64,000 nucleotides of DNA from Zestomonas insulae. GTDB taxonomy: Bacteria > Pseudomonadota > Gammaproteobacteria > Pseudomonadales > Pseudomonadaceae. The DNA is taken from the NCBI RefSeq assembly GCF_016901015.1, contig NZ_JAFEUP010000005.1, positions 124,001 through 188,000 on the forward strand. The letters run 5' to 3'. Shown here piece by piece: positions 1-9,293 of the stretch; the first letter of the stretch is position 1; the number at the start of each line of letters is the position of its first letter. Under the pieces are notes generated by a model. That model had not been told where the DNA came from. It ran no database searches and was given only the letters and a program-made list of their open reading frames with translations. The position numbers were made by a program, and so were the translations under genes.

Positions 1-974
1 AGTCGGCGCTGGCGCGCTACAGCCAGTGGGATTTCGTCGAGCTGGTGGTCAAGCACGACGTGCCCTACCACGAGAAGAAACTCGGCCAGCTGTTCTGCGA
101 CCGCAAGTCCAGCGACATCCTCGAGATGCTGTTGATCGAGTGCGACGAGAGCGGCGTCGAGCTGCGCCTGAATACCAGTATCGAGCAGATCGACAAGGTC
201 GACGGCGGCTACCGGCTGCACACCAGCGCCGGGCCGATGGCCTGCCAGTCGCTGGTGATCGCCACCGGCGGGCTGTCGATCCCTACCCTCGGCGCCACCG
301 GCTTCGGCTACCAGGTGGCCAAGCAGTTCGGCCACAACGTGCTGCCGACCCGCGCCGGACTGGTGCCGTTCACCATCACCGAACCGCAGCTCAAGGCGCT
401 GTGCGGCGAGCTGTCCGGCACTTCGGTGGAGGATTGCCTGGTCAGCTGCAACGGCCAGACGTTCCGCGAGAACATCCTGTTCACCCACCGCGGCCTCAGC
501 GGCCCGGCGATCCTGCAGATCTCCTCGTACTGGCAGGCCGGCGACGCCATCGAGATCAACCTGCTGCCGCACATCGACCTGCCCGTGTGGCTGGCCGAGC
601 AGCAGCAGGCGCGGCCGAACACCGAGCTGAAGACCCTGCTTGCCGAGCTGTTCACCAAGAAGATGGCCGGCCTGCTCGCCGAGCAGTGGTTCGACTCCAA
701 GCCGCTCAAGCAGTACAGCGCCGCCGAGCTGCAGGCGGTCGCCGAGCGGCTCGCCGCCTGGCGCCTGGTGCCGGCTGGCACCGAGGGCTACCGCACCGCG
801 GAAGTGACCCTCGGCGGCATCGACACCCGCGAGGTGTCGTCGAAGACCTTCGAGTCGCAGAAGGCGCCGGGGCTGTACTTCATCGGCGAAGTGCTCGACG
901 TCACCGGCCACCTCGGCGGCTTCAACTTCCAGTGGGCCTGGGCCTCGGCATTCGCCGCGGCGCAGTATGTCTAG
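1..974 (+). CDS. NAD(P)/FAD-dependent oxidoreductase, HI0933/YhiN family (5' end outside window)
   Basis: This is the C-terminal 323 codons of a flavoprotein; the reading frame is open from the window edge, so the N-terminal FAD-binding Rossmann motif is not visible. What can be seen is the second nucleotide-binding stretch around VIATGGLSIPTLGATGFGYQ and the closing motif GEVLDVTGHLGGFNFQWAWA, both typical of the HI0933-like (YhiN) family of predicted aminoacetone oxidase-like flavoproteins. The substrate is not established for this family. The gene ends 12 bases before the convergent dioxygenase gene on the other strand. Family assignment is secure; function is not. Confidence 0.9.
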   Translation, partial: SALARYSQWDFVELVVKHDVPYHEKKLGQLFCDRKSSDILEMLLIECDESGVELRLNTSIEQIDKVDGGYRLHTSAGPMACQSLVIATGGLSIPTLGATGFGYQVAKQFGHNVLPTRAGLVPFTITEPQLKALCGELSGTSVEDCLVSCNGQTFRENILFTHRGLSGPAILQISSYWQAGDAIEINLLPHIDLPVWLAEQQQARPNTELKTLLAELFTKKMAGLLAEQWFDSKPLKQYSAAELQAVAERLAAWRLVPAGTEGYRTAEVTLGGIDTREVSSKTFESQKAPGLYFIGEVLDVTGHLGGFNFQWAWASAFAAAQYV

Positions 975-986
975 CGGCGCACGCCG

Positions 987-1622
987 CTACGCATCCGCCG
1001 GGGTCAGGCCGAGGACGATGTCGAAGCGTGCCGCCAGCTCGCCGTCGCCGGCCGGCAGGAAATCCGCCAGCAGCCGTTCACGCGCCTCTGGCGCCACCGC
1101 GCTGAGCAGGTAGTCGCCGGCGTTGCCCGGCTCGCCGCGCACGTAGCACTGGGTGACGAAGCGCGGCTGGCCGGGCAGCGTCACCGCCATGTGGATGTGT
1201 GCGGTGCGCCCCGGGTAGGGCCGCGGGCGCAGGGTGCGGAAGCGGTACTCGCCGCCGCTCGCCGTCTCGAAACAGCCATAGCCCTGGAAGCCGGCATCGC
1301 GGCGATTGCCGCCCTGCGCCAGGTACACGCCGTGGCTGTCGGCCTGCCAGATTTCCACCAGCGCGCGACCGAGTGGCTCGCCACGCGCATCGAGGATGCG
1401 CCCGTGCAACTGCACCGGCTCACCAAGCGCAGCGACCGTCTGGCCGGCGACGCGCAGCAGGTCGTTGTCGCGATCCAGCGGCAGCTGCGCGGGGTAGAAC
1501 GGTCCGAGGCTCTGCGGTGGCGTGGTCAGCAATTCCCCCACCGCCAGCGGCGCGCCCAGGACCACCGCGGCACTCAGGCAGCCGCCGAGAAAGCGACGCC
1601 GGCTGTACAACACACTGTGCAT
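987..1622 (-). CDS. Tat-exported intradiol ring-cleavage dioxygenase-like protein
   Basis: A 211-residue protein of the protocatechuate/catechol dioxygenase fold. The N terminus carries SRRRFLGG followed by a hydrophobic run, a twin-arginine (Tat) export signal. The core has the family tyrosine after EIWQADSHGVY and the motif PYPGRTAHIH, which supplies the second tyrosine and two histidines that bind non-haem Fe(III). The start at 1622 is chosen because a GGAGG ribosome site lies five bases upstream; a GTG two codons earlier overlaps that site. There are no other aromatic-catabolism genes beside it, so a role in periplasmic aromatic cleavage is inference; several Tat-exported members of this family have unknown substrates. 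Confidence 0.85.
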   Translation of the reverse strand: MHSVLYSRRRFLGGCLSAAVVLGAPLAVGELLTTPPQSLGPFYPAQLPLDRDNDLLRVAGQTVAALGEPVQLHGRILDARGEPLGRALVEIWQADSHGVYLAQGGNRRDAGFQGYGCFETASGGEYRFRTLRPRPYPGRTAHIHMAVTLPGQPRFVTQCYVRGEPGNAGDYLLSAVAPEARERLLADFLPAGDGELAARFDIVLGLTPADA

Positions 1623-1654
1623 AGCCACCTCCCGGCTGCGGCCTAGGCACTCTC

Positions 1655-1724
1655 TGTAGGAGCGAATTCATTCGCGATGGATGGCCTCCGATCCGCCTGC
1701 ATCGCGAATGAATTCGCTCCTACA
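1655..1724. repeat. REP-type extragenic palindrome, copy 1
   Basis: A perfect 25-bp inverted repeat (1655-1679 and 1700-1724) separated by 20 bases, with outer sequence TGTAGGAGCGAATTCATTCG. It lies upstream of the dioxygenase gene and beyond the end of ald. The same arm occurs near 3114 and 10274. This matches the abundant short palindromic repeats (REP elements) scattered between Pseudomonas genes. Confidence 0.9.
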
Positions 1725-1732
1725 ACAGGGAC

Positions 1733-1856
1733 GTAGGATGGGTTGAGCGCAGCGATACCCATCGTTCGCGGCCGAGCCAACTTCGCCAGTGGATTGCGCG
1801 GCACGGACGCTCCAGCGCTGCCCGACAACCAGTGCCCGCGTGCCAACCACCCTACA
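1733..1856. repeat. ~120-bp intergenic repeat-like element with short terminal inverted repeats
   Basis: The stretch starts GTAGGATGGGTTG and ends CAACCACCCTAC, so its ends read GTAGG(A/G)TGG on opposite strands. A hairpin GATGGGT...ACCCATC sits at 1737-1763. The right end overlaps the alanine dehydrogenase stop codon: on the minus strand the TAG is the TAG of GTAGGGTGG. The motif GTAGGATGGGTTGAGCGCAG resembles intergenic repeats seen in many proteobacteria. No transposase is present. Boundaries are approximate. Confidence 0.5.
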
Positions 1857-2973
1857 AACGCGCCAACAGCTCTTCCGCTGGCCGATAGGTCAGCCCGTGC
1901 GCCTCGGCGACGCCACTGTAGGTCAGCGCGCCCTTGGCCACGTTGAGGCCGTGGCGCAGGTGCACGTCGTCCTCCAGCGCACGGCGCACGCCCTTGTCGG
2001 CCAGCGCCAGGACGAACGGCAGGGTGGCGTTGTTGAGCGCCAGGGTCGAGGTGCGCGCCACCCCGCCGGGCATGTTGGCCACGCAGTAATGCACCACGCC
2101 GTCGACCTTGTAGGTCGGCTCGGCATGCGTGGTCGGCCGCGACGTTTCCGCGCAGCCGCCCTGGTCGATGGCCACGTCGACGAGCACCGCGCCGCTCTTC
2201 ATTCGCGCGACCATCTCCGCGGTGATCAGCTTGGGCGCGGCGGCACCGGGGATCAGCACGCCGCCGATCACCAGGTCGGCGCCCAGCACCTGCTCGGTGA
2301 CCGCGGTGCGCGTCGAGTACAGGGTGGCGATGCGGTTGCCGAACTGGGTGTCGAGGCGGCGCAGCGCATCGACGCTCTTGTCCAGCACGCAGACCTCGGC
2401 ACCGAGGCCGACCGCCATGGCCAGCGCGTGGCTGCCGACCACCCCGCCGCCGAGGATCACCACCTTGCCCGGCGCCACTCCGGGCACCCCGCCGAGCAGC
2501 ACGCCGCGCCCACCCTGGGCGCTTTCCAGACAGTGCGCGCCGGCCTGGATCGACATGCGTCCGGCCACCTCGGACATCGGTGCCAGCAGCGGCAGGCGGC
2601 CCTGCGCGTCGGTGACGGTTTCGTAGGCGATGCAGGTGGCGCCGCTGGCCAGCAGCTCGTCGGTCTGCGGGCGGTCCGGGGCCAGGTGCAGGTAGGTGAA
2701 CAGCGTGTGGTGGGCGCGCAGCATGGCGCGTTCCTTGGCCTGCGGCTCCTTGACCTTGACGATCAGCTCGGCGGCGTCGAACACCTCGGTGGCCTCGCCG
2801 ACGATGCGCGCGCCGGCGCTCTGGTAGTCGGCGTCGCTGAAGCCGATCGCCGCGCCGGCGTGGCTCTGCACCCACACCTCGTGGCCGTGGCCGACCAGCT
2901 CGGCCACCGACTGCGGGGTGAGGCCGACGCGGTACTCGTGGACTTTGATTTCCTTGGGGATACCGATGCGCAT
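1852..2973 (-). CDS. ald: alanine dehydrogenase
   Basis: 373 residues, the usual length of the family. It oxidatively deaminates L-alanine to pyruvate and ammonia with NAD+, in the cytosol. It opens with [20 protein letters not shown], the signature start of alanine dehydrogenases, and has the NAD-binding glycine-rich stretch [20 protein letters not shown] near residue 170. The reading frame continues 40 codons upstream, but the conserved start is at 2973. No Lrp-type regulator, often found beside ald, is adjacent. The stop codon lies inside the repeat-like element at its 3' end, so the last residues could have been altered by that insertion. Confidence 0.96.
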   Translation of the reverse strand: MRIGIPKEIKVHEYRVGLTPQSVAELVGHGHEVWVQSHAGAAIGFSDADYQSAGARIVGEATEVFDAAELIVKVKEPQAKERAMLRAHHTLFTYLHLAPDRPQTDELLASGATCIAYETVTDAQGRLPLLAPMSEVAGRMSIQAGAHCLESAQGGRGVLLGGVPGVAPGKVVILGGGVVGSHALAMAVGLGAEVCVLDKSVDALRRLDTQFGNRIATLYSTRTAVTEQVLGADLVIGGVLIPGAAAPKLITAEMVARMKSGAVLVDVAIDQGGCAETSRPTTHAEPTYKVDGVVHYCVANMPGGVARTSTLALNNATLPFVLALADKGVRRALEDDVHLRHGLNVAKGALTYSGVAEAHGLTYRPAEELLARL

Positions 2974-3113
2974 GGCGAAGCTCCCGTGGACGGGTGTGCC
3001 TGAAAGTCTAGGAAGCCCAGCCCGCCGCCTGCCCTGAAGATCGCCCGGGTTTTGGGGGATTTCCCTGAAAATCGCGGCCATCCCAGGGCGCACAGTGGCG
3101 CCGTGTGCTTCCG

Positions 3114-3173
3114 TGGGAGCGAATTCATTCGCGATCGACGGCGCCGCGCATCGCGAATGAATTCGCTCCTACA
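3114..3173. repeat. REP-type extragenic palindrome, copy 2
   Basis: Inverted repeat with arms GGAGCGAATTCATTCGCGAT and its complement ending CTCCTACA, separated by 14 bases. It lies between the ald upstream region and the slipin stop codon, and is the same family as the copies at 1655 and 10274. Confidence 0.88.
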
Positions 3174-3182
3174 GCCGCGCCC

Positions 3183-3941
3183 TTAGCTCTTGCCCTTCAT
3201 CTCGGTCATGCCCTGCAACAGCTCGATCGGCAGCGGGAAGACGATGGTCGAGCTCTTGTCGCCGGCGATGCTGCTCAGCGTCTGCATGTAGCGCAGCTGC
3301 ATGGCGCCGGCCTGGCGGTTGAGCATTTCGGCGGCCTGCATGAGCTTCTCCGAGGCCTGCAGCTCGCCCTCGGCGTGGATCACTTTGGCGCGCCGTTCCC
3401 GCTCGGCCTCGGCCTGCTTGGCGATGGCACGGATCATCGATTCGTTGAGGTCGACGTGCTTGATCTCCACGTTGGCGACCTTGATGCCCCAGGCGTCGGT
3501 TTGCGCGTCGAGCACCTGCTGGATGTCGGCATTGAGCCGTTCGCGCTCGGCGAGCAGGTCGTCCAGCTCGTGCTTGCCGAGCACCGCGCGCAAGGTGGTC
3601 TGGGCCAACTGGCTGGTGGCGCCGAGGAAGTCCTCGACCTGGATGATCGCCTTCTGCGGATCTAGGACGCGGAAGTAGATCACCGCGTTGACCTTGACCG
3701 ACACGTTGTCACGGGTGATCACGTCCTGCGGCGGCACGTCGAGTACCACGGTGCGCAAGTCGACACGCACCATCTGCTGGATGAACGGGATCAGCAGCAC
3801 CAGCCCCGGACCCTTGACCCGCCAGAAGCGGCCGAGCTGGAACACCACGCCGCGCTCGTACTCGCGCAGCACGCGAAACGCCGAGACCAGCAGCACCAGC
3901 GCGATGACCAGCAGCGGTGCGAACGTCAGTGTGAAACCCAT
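3183..3941 (-). CDS. slipin (stomatin-like SPFH-domain membrane protein)
   Basis: 252 residues with one N-terminal hydrophobic segment (about residues 5-24), then the SPFH/band-7 domain ([13 protein letters not shown] onward) and an alanine- and glutamate-rich coiled coil ending in [10 protein letters not shown]. Members of this family form membrane-microdomain scaffolds. It is translationally coupled to the NfeD protease gene upstream, the classic STOPP-stomatin pairing, where the protease cleaves the slipin C terminus in archaeal homologues. Two ATGs are possible: 3947 overlaps the nfeD stop (ATGA), but AGGAG is only one base before it; 3941 has a seven-base spacing and is preferred. Confidence 0.93.
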   Translation of the reverse strand: MGFTLTFAPLLVIALVLLVSAFRVLREYERGVVFQLGRFWRVKGPGLVLLIPFIQQMVRVDLRTVVLDVPPQDVITRDNVSVKVNAVIYFRVLDPQKAIIQVEDFLGATSQLAQTTLRAVLGKHELDDLLAERERLNADIQQVLDAQTDAWGIKVANVEIKHVDLNESMIRAIAKQAEAERERRAKVIHAEGELQASEKLMQAAEMLNRQAGAMQLRYMQTLSSIAGDKSSTIVFPLPIELLQGMTEMKGKS

Positions 3942-3943
3942 GG

Positions 3944-5326
3944 TCATTCTCCTGTGTGCGCCGGGTTATCCGCCGCTTCGACCGCCAGACGCAGGCCCTC
4001 GCGGGCCACCACGCGGACCCGCTGGCCGGGCCACAACGGCGCGCTGCTGCGCACCTGCCAGCGCTCGCCCTGCAACTGCACCCAGCCGCCCAGCGGGTCG
4101 TCCGCCTGCACCGCGGCCACCGCGGCGAGGCTGCCGACCAGCCCGGCGTCGCCGCTGACTGGCGCATCGCGCCGCGCGCGCAGGGCCACGCCGACCACGC
4201 CGATGATCAGCGCCGCGCTGGCCAGCGCCAGGCCGACGATCAGCGGCAACGGAATGCCGAAGCCGGGCACCTCGGTGTCGATGAGGATTACCGCGCCGAC
4301 CACGAAGGCCACCACGCCGCCCAGGCCGAGCGCGCCGAAGCTCGGCATGAACGCCTCGGCGGCCATCAGCGCCAGGCCGAGCAGCACCAGGGCCATGCCG
4401 GCGTAGCTCACCGGCAGCAGCTGCAGGGCGTACAGGCCGAGGATCAGGCAGATGCCACCGACCACCCCGCCGATCGCCGAGCCGGGGTTGGCGAACTCGA
4501 AGATCAGCCCGTAGATGCCGATCATCATCAGGATCAGCGCCACGCTGGGATTGGTGATCACCGCCAGCAGGCGGGCCCGCCAGTCCGGCGCGTGCTCGAC
4601 CAGCGGCGCGCCGGCGGTATGCAGCACGACCTCGCCGCGCGCGGTCTTCAGTGTCTGGCCGTCGAGCTGGCTGAGCAGCGCCGGCAGGTCGCTGGCCACC
4701 CGGTCGATGACCCGCTGCTTCAGCGCTTCCTCGGCGGGCAGGCTGACCGCCTCGCGCACCGCGCGCTCGGCCCACTCGGCGTTGCGCCCGCGCAACTGGG
4801 CGAGGCCGCGGATGTAGGCGGCGGCGTCGTTGACCTGCTTGCGCGTCAGGGTCGCTTCGTTGGAGTCGTCGGCCTTGCTGTCCGGCTTGGCGGGTTTGTC
4901 GCCGGCCGGCTTGTCCGGCGCACCGGGCACGCCGCCGAGCTGCACCGGAGTCGCCGCACCGAGGTTGGTGCCCGGGCTCATCGCCGCGACGTGGCTGGCG
5001 TAGAGGATGTAGGTGCCGGCGCTGGCCGCCCGCGCGCCACCGGGGGTGACGAAGGTGGCCACCGGCACCGGGCTGGCGAGGATCGCCTTGATGATCGCGC
5101 GCATCGAGCTGTCCAGCCCGCCAGGGGTGTCCATGCGGATCACCACCAGCTGCGCCTGCTCCTGCGCCGCCTTGTCCAGGCCGCGCACCAGGTAGTCGGC
5201 GGTGGCCGGGCCGATCGCGTCGTCGACCGTCAGCACTGCGACCGGCGGCGCGGCGCCGAACGCGGCGCCCGACACGCTGACCAGCAGCAACAGTAGCAGC
5301 GCACTCCACAGCGGGTGCTTGCTCAT
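3944..5326 (-). CDS. NfeD-family membrane protein with ClpP-like serine protease domain
   Basis: 460 residues: signal peptide ([20 protein letters not shown]), a ClpP/SppA-like protease domain (about 30-230) and four to five membrane segments followed by a small soluble NfeD OB-fold domain at the C terminus. The catalytic serine is likely in [10 protein letters not shown], and the partner lysine in [10 protein letters not shown], as in the archaeal 1510-N membrane protease. A proline- and lysine-rich insert ([14 protein letters not shown]) lies before the lysine. AGGAGG four bases before the ATG at 5326 fixes the start. It is in an operon with the slipin gene, with which it overlaps by four bases if the first slipin ATG is used. 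Confidence 0.93.
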   Translation of the reverse strand: MSKHPLWSALLLLLLVSVSGAAFGAAPPVAVLTVDDAIGPATADYLVRGLDKAAQEQAQLVVIRMDTPGGLDSSMRAIIKAILASPVPVATFVTPGGARAASAGTYILYASHVAAMSPGTNLGAATPVQLGGVPGAPDKPAGDKPAKPDSKADDSNEATLTRKQVNDAAAYIRGLAQLRGRNAEWAERAVREAVSLPAEEALKQRVIDRVASDLPALLSQLDGQTLKTARGEVVLHTAGAPLVEHAPDWRARLLAVITNPSVALILMMIGIYGLIFEFANPGSAIGGVVGGICLILGLYALQLLPVSYAGMALVLLGLALMAAEAFMPSFGALGLGGVVAFVVGAVILIDTEVPGFGIPLPLIVGLALASAALIIGVVGVALRARRDAPVSGDAGLVGSLAAVAAVQADDPLGGWVQLQGERWQVRSSAPLWPGQRVRVVAREGLRLAVEAADNPAHTGE

Positions 5327-5422
5327 GGGCCCTCCTGCCAACCGGGCCACCCGCCTCCCTGCAACGGTGGCTGATACCAGAAGGATAGCCGACAGCACCC
5401 GGCGGCCCGCGGGCCGGACGGC

Positions 5423-6832
5423 CTAGGGCAAATGGTCGGCGGTAAAGTCCGCCTCGGTGCGCGCCTGCAGCTTGCCCTGCCGGCAGGCCTGCTGGAAACG
5501 CTCGAAATCCAGCTCGTTGTGCTTGGCGTAGGCCCGTGCGTAGTCGACCAGCGCATCGGCGAACGCATCGCTCTTGCCGATGTAGCCACTGATTTCCGCC
5601 GCCGCGCCCGAAGCCTTGGCGTGGGCGCGCGCCAGGCAGCTGCCGCAGACCTGCGCATAACCGACGAAGCTCTCCACATCGAAGGTCTCCAGCTCGGCGG
5701 AGACCTTCATGTCGCGCAGCTGGCGCACGTAGAAGTGCCGGCCGCTGGGGCCGGTGGTCCAGCCGAGGAACAGGTCGCTGGCCGACTGCATCAGGCGCTG
5801 GCCCTCGACCACACGCTGGCCCTGGTGGCGCAGGCGGCTCTTGGCCTTGACGAAGCCGGCCAGCACCGAGGCGCGCGCCTCCTTGAACTGCAGGAACAGC
5901 GGCTGCTCGAGGTGATCGGTGAGCAGCGCCACCAGGCAGCGGGTGCCGACGCTGCCAACGCCAACCACCTTGAACACCAGGTCCTGCACCTCGAAGCGCG
6001 CCAGCAGCTCGCGGCGGTCGCCCTGCAGAGTGCTGCGGTAGTCGCGCATGAAGCCGTCGTAGAGCGGCTGCCAGTGCTTGAGCTTCATCCAGTCGTCGTT
6101 CTTGTCGAGCAACGTGCTCTGCTCGTGCAGGTGGAAGATCTCCGGCAGGTCGTCGCGGATCAGCAGGCGGCCCTGCTCGTCGCGCAGGCTGATCTTCGGC
6201 AGCAGCTCGGCGTGGGTGCGCCGCCCGGCCTTGGCGATGGTGCGCTCGACCAGCGCCAGGGCGGCCTTGCTCGGCGCGGTTTCGAGCAGCTCCTGCAGCT
6301 CCAGGCTGTCGTACCAGACCTCCAGCGCTCCCTGCTCGGCGTAGCCGGCCATGCCCTGCTGGTAGCTGGCGACCACCTCGCGGCACAGGCGCTCGGCGTC
6401 CTCGGCGCTGTGGCGCAGGTCCTGGGCGGCGATCATGAAGCTCGCCACCAGGCGCTTGAGGTCCCACTCCCAAGGGCCGGGGTGGGTTTCGTCGAAGTCG
6501 TTGACGCTGAACTGCAGGTTGCGTTCCGGGGTGGCGAAGCCGCCGAAGTTCATCAGGTGCGCGTCGCCACAGATCGGCGCGAGCAGGCCCATGTTCGGCG
6601 TGCCGGACAAGTCATGGGCCTGCAGCAGCGCGCTGCCGCGGTAGAAGGTGAACGGCGAGACCAGCATGCGCCCGTAGCGCAGCGCCACCAGCGGCCCGAC
6701 GCGGCCGTCGCTGGACTGCTCGATCAGCGGCAGCGGGTCGCGGTCGATGCGCCCGAGCTGGGCATGCGCGCTGCGTGGGCACTTGTCGCGGGCGGCCTTG
6801 CCCAGCTTGCGGCGATCCTTGAGTGTGACCAT
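5423..6832 (-). CDS. DUF2252 domain-containing protein
   Basis: 469 residues covering the whole DUF2252 domain. Recognisable stretches are YGRMLVSPFTFYRGSA, ICGDAHLMNFGGF and VNDFDETHPGPWEWDLKRL, which resemble the nucleotide and metal-binding motifs of aminoglycoside phosphotransferase-like kinases (the GDAHLMNFG and DFDE pair). The molecular function is not established. It has a strong GGGGAGGGG ribosome site and is divergent from the YccS-type gene. Ninety-six bases separate its stop from the nfeD start, so it may be co-transcribed with the protease and slipin genes. Confidence 0.92.
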   Translation of the reverse strand: MVTLKDRRKLGKAARDKCPRSAHAQLGRIDRDPLPLIEQSSDGRVGPLVALRYGRMLVSPFTFYRGSALLQAHDLSGTPNMGLLAPICGDAHLMNFGGFATPERNLQFSVNDFDETHPGPWEWDLKRLVASFMIAAQDLRHSAEDAERLCREVVASYQQGMAGYAEQGALEVWYDSLELQELLETAPSKAALALVERTIAKAGRRTHAELLPKISLRDEQGRLLIRDDLPEIFHLHEQSTLLDKNDDWMKLKHWQPLYDGFMRDYRSTLQGDRRELLARFEVQDLVFKVVGVGSVGTRCLVALLTDHLEQPLFLQFKEARASVLAGFVKAKSRLRHQGQRVVEGQRLMQSASDLFLGWTTGPSGRHFYVRQLRDMKVSAELETFDVESFVGYAQVCGSCLARAHAKASGAAAEISGYIGKSDAFADALVDYARAYAKHNELDFERFQQACRQGKLQARTEADFTADHLP

Positions 6833-7045
6833 GTTGCCCCTCCCCCGATGGCGATTCCTGCTTCGAGCTTAGAAGCTGTTCGCCTGGCGTGTCGGCGTGC
6901 GTCTGGTGGAGCTTCGCGGCTTGCGCATACGAGTGCGCGGAACGGCGCGCTAACCGCACGCTTTCGCGCGAAACAGTTCAACCACGGCGGCGCCAGCGGC
7001 GATAATCAGCTTCATCCCGTTCGCCAAGGCAGGCTGCTTTCGCCC

Positions 7046-9220
7046 ATGCGCACCCGTGATCTTCGCCACTCCCTGCGCCGCCTGTGGGCCCAGGACAAGT
7101 TCAGCTACAGCCTGCGGGTGACCATCGCCCTCGCCGGGGTGATGGCGGTCGGCTGGTGGTGGCAGCAGCCGAACCTGGTCATCCCGCTGTTCCTCGGCAT
7201 CATCGCCAGCGCCATCGCCGAGACCGACGACAGCTGGCTCGGCCGCCTGCAGGCGCTGCTGGTGACCCTCGCCTGCTTCGCCGTGGCGGCGGTCGCCGTC
7301 GAACTGCTGTTCCCCTACCCCGCGCTGTTCGTCGCCAGCATGGCGCTGGCCGCGTTCTGCCTGGTGATGCTCGGCGCGCTCGGCGAGCGCTACGCGGCGA
7401 TCGCCTCGGCGACGCTGATCCTGTCGATCTACAGCATGATCGGCGTCGACCAGCGCGGCGGGGTGCTCGACGAGTTCTGGCGCGAGCCGCTGCTGCTGGT
7501 CGGTGGCGCCGCCTGGTACGGCCTGCTCTCGGTGCTGTGGAACGCGCTGTTCGCCCACCAGCCGGTGCAACACAGCCTGGCGCGGGTGTTCGAGGAACTC
7601 GGCCGCTACCTGCGCCTCAAGGCCCAGCTGCTCGAACCGGTGCGCGGCCTCGACCTCGAGCCGCGGCGCCTGGAGCTGGCGCGGCAGAACGGCCGGCTGG
7701 TGTCGGCGCTCAACGCGGCCAAGGAAATCCTCCTGCACCGCATCGGCAATGGCCGCCCGGGGCCGCAGGTGAGCCGCTACCTGAAGCTCTACTTCATGGC
7801 CCAGGACATCCACGAGCGCGCCAGTTCCTCGCACTCGCCGTACCACGCGCTGGCCGATGCGTTCTTCCACAGCGACGTGATGTTCCGCTGCCAGCGCCTG
7901 CTCGGCCTGCAGGCGCGCGCCTGCTTCCAGCTCGGCGAGGCGATCCAGCTGCGCCAGCCGTTCGACTACGGCGCCGACAGCGCGCAGGCGATGCGCGACC
8001 TGCAGGCCTCGCTCGAACACCTGCGCGCACAGCACAACCCGGCCTGGCGCGACCTGCTGCGCGCGCTGCGCGCGCTGACCGCCAACCTCGCCACCCTCGA
8101 GCAGCAGCTCGCCGCGGCGAACAACCCGGACGCGCTGGCCGAGGACCAGGACGTCAGCCTGCTCGACCGTTCGCCGCGCAGCCTCAAGGACGCCTTCGAA
8201 CGCGTGCGCCTGCAGCTCACGCCCAGCTCGCGGCAGTTCCGCCACGCGCTGCGCATGGCCCTGGCGCTGACCGCCGGCTACGGCGTGCTGCACTGGATTC
8301 ACGCTGAGCAGGGCTACTGGATCCTGCTCACCACGGTGTTCGTCTGCCAGCCCAACTACGGCGACATGCGCCGTAAGCTGTCGCAGCGCATCGTCGGCAC
8401 CGTGCTCGGCCTGGCCGCCGGCTGGGCGCTGTTCGACCTGTTCCCCGACCCGCGCCTGCAGTCGCTGTTCGCCCTGATCGCCGGGGTGGTGTTCTTCGCC
8501 AACCGCACCAGCCGCTACACCCTGGCCACCGCGGCGATCACCCTGATGGTGCTGTTCTGCTTCAACCAGGTCGGCAACGGCTACGGGCTGCTCTGGCCGC
8601 GGCTGGTCGACACCCTGCTCGGCAGCCTGATCGCCGCCCTCGCGGTATTCCTCGTGCTGCCCGACTGGCAGAGCCGCCAGCTGCCCAACGTGCTGGCCAA
8701 CACGCTGAGCTGCAACGCCCGCTACCTGCGGCAGATCATGCTGCAGTACGCCAGCGGCAAGCGCGACGACCTGGCCTACCGGCTGGCCCGGCGCAACGCG
8801 CACAACGCCGACGCGGCGCTGTCCAGCAGCCTGGCCAGCATGCTCATGGAGCCCGGCCACTTCCGTCGCGACGCCGACCTCGGCTTCCGCTTCCTGGTCC
8901 TCTCGCACACCCTGCTCGGCTATCTCTCGGCGCTCGGCGCGCACCGCGCCAGCCTGGCCGCCGACGCCAGCGACACGCTGCTGCTGAGCGCCGCCGAACG
9001 CCTCGCCGCGACCCTCGACAGCCTGGCCAGCAACCTCGGCGATGCGACCCCGGTGGCGGTGCAGTCAGACGAGGAAGAAGCGCTGGCGCGCAAGCTCGAG
9101 CAGTTGCCCGAGGAGCTCGACGACAGCCACCGCCTGGTGCAGAGCGAGCTGGCGCTGATCTGCCGGCAGCTGGCGCCGCTGCGCAGCCTGCTCGCCCACG
9201 TGCAGAAGGCGCGCACTTAG
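7046..9220 (+). CDS. yccS: YccS-type FUSC-family inner-membrane protein
   Basis: 724 residues. Two blocks of hydrophobic helices (roughly residues 20-150 and 400-530) alternate with long soluble helical regions, the layout of YccS/FUSC (aromatic-acid exporter/fusaric-acid resistance-like) proteins. GVLHWIHAEQGYWILLTTVFVCQPNYGDMRRK is the family hallmark near residue 412. It is probably a transporter of unknown substrate. The start at 7046 is the first methionine before the conserved MRTRDLRHSLRRLWAQ; the frame continues far upstream without stops only because of the GC-rich antisense of the DUF2252 gene. Confidence 0.9.
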   Translation: MRTRDLRHSLRRLWAQDKFSYSLRVTIALAGVMAVGWWWQQPNLVIPLFLGIIASAIAETDDSWLGRLQALLVTLACFAVAAVAVELLFPYPALFVASMALAAFCLVMLGALGERYAAIASATLILSIYSMIGVDQRGGVLDEFWREPLLLVGGAAWYGLLSVLWNALFAHQPVQHSLARVFEELGRYLRLKAQLLEPVRGLDLEPRRLELARQNGRLVSALNAAKEILLHRIGNGRPGPQVSRYLKLYFMAQDIHERASSSHSPYHALADAFFHSDVMFRCQRLLGLQARACFQLGEAIQLRQPFDYGADSAQAMRDLQASLEHLRAQHNPAWRDLLRALRALTANLATLEQQLAAANNPDALAEDQDVSLLDRSPRSLKDAFERVRLQLTPSSRQFRHALRMALALTAGYGVLHWIHAEQGYWILLTTVFVCQPNYGDMRRKLSQRIVGTVLGLAAGWALFDLFPDPRLQSLFALIAGVVFFANRTSRYTLATAAITLMVLFCFNQVGNGYGLLWPRLVDTLLGSLIAALAVFLVLPDWQSRQLPNVLANTLSCNARYLRQIMLQYASGKRDDLAYRLARRNAHNADAALSSSLASMLMEPGHFRRDADLGFRFLVLSHTLLGYLSALGAHRASLAADASDTLLLSAAERLAATLDSLASNLGDATPVAVQSDEEEALARKLEQLPEELDDSHRLVQSELALICRQLAPLRSLLAHVQKART

Positions 9221-9293
9221 CAGCGCGCGCGGATGGACAGCGGCGCGGCAACCGGCTATCCATGAGGCCCCTTGCCACTACTGCCGGTACGCC

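Noticed and set aside
1655..3173. REP palindromes considered as ends of an insertion sequence enclosing ald
   Set aside because: The arms are internal palindromes of one short element each, there is no transposase or target duplication, and a third copy lies elsewhere.
3966..6473. An 835-codon minus-strand frame overlapping the NfeD and DUF2252 genes
   Set aside because: It is out of frame with two well-supported genes, is rich in Arg, Pro and Ala, and resembles no known protein.
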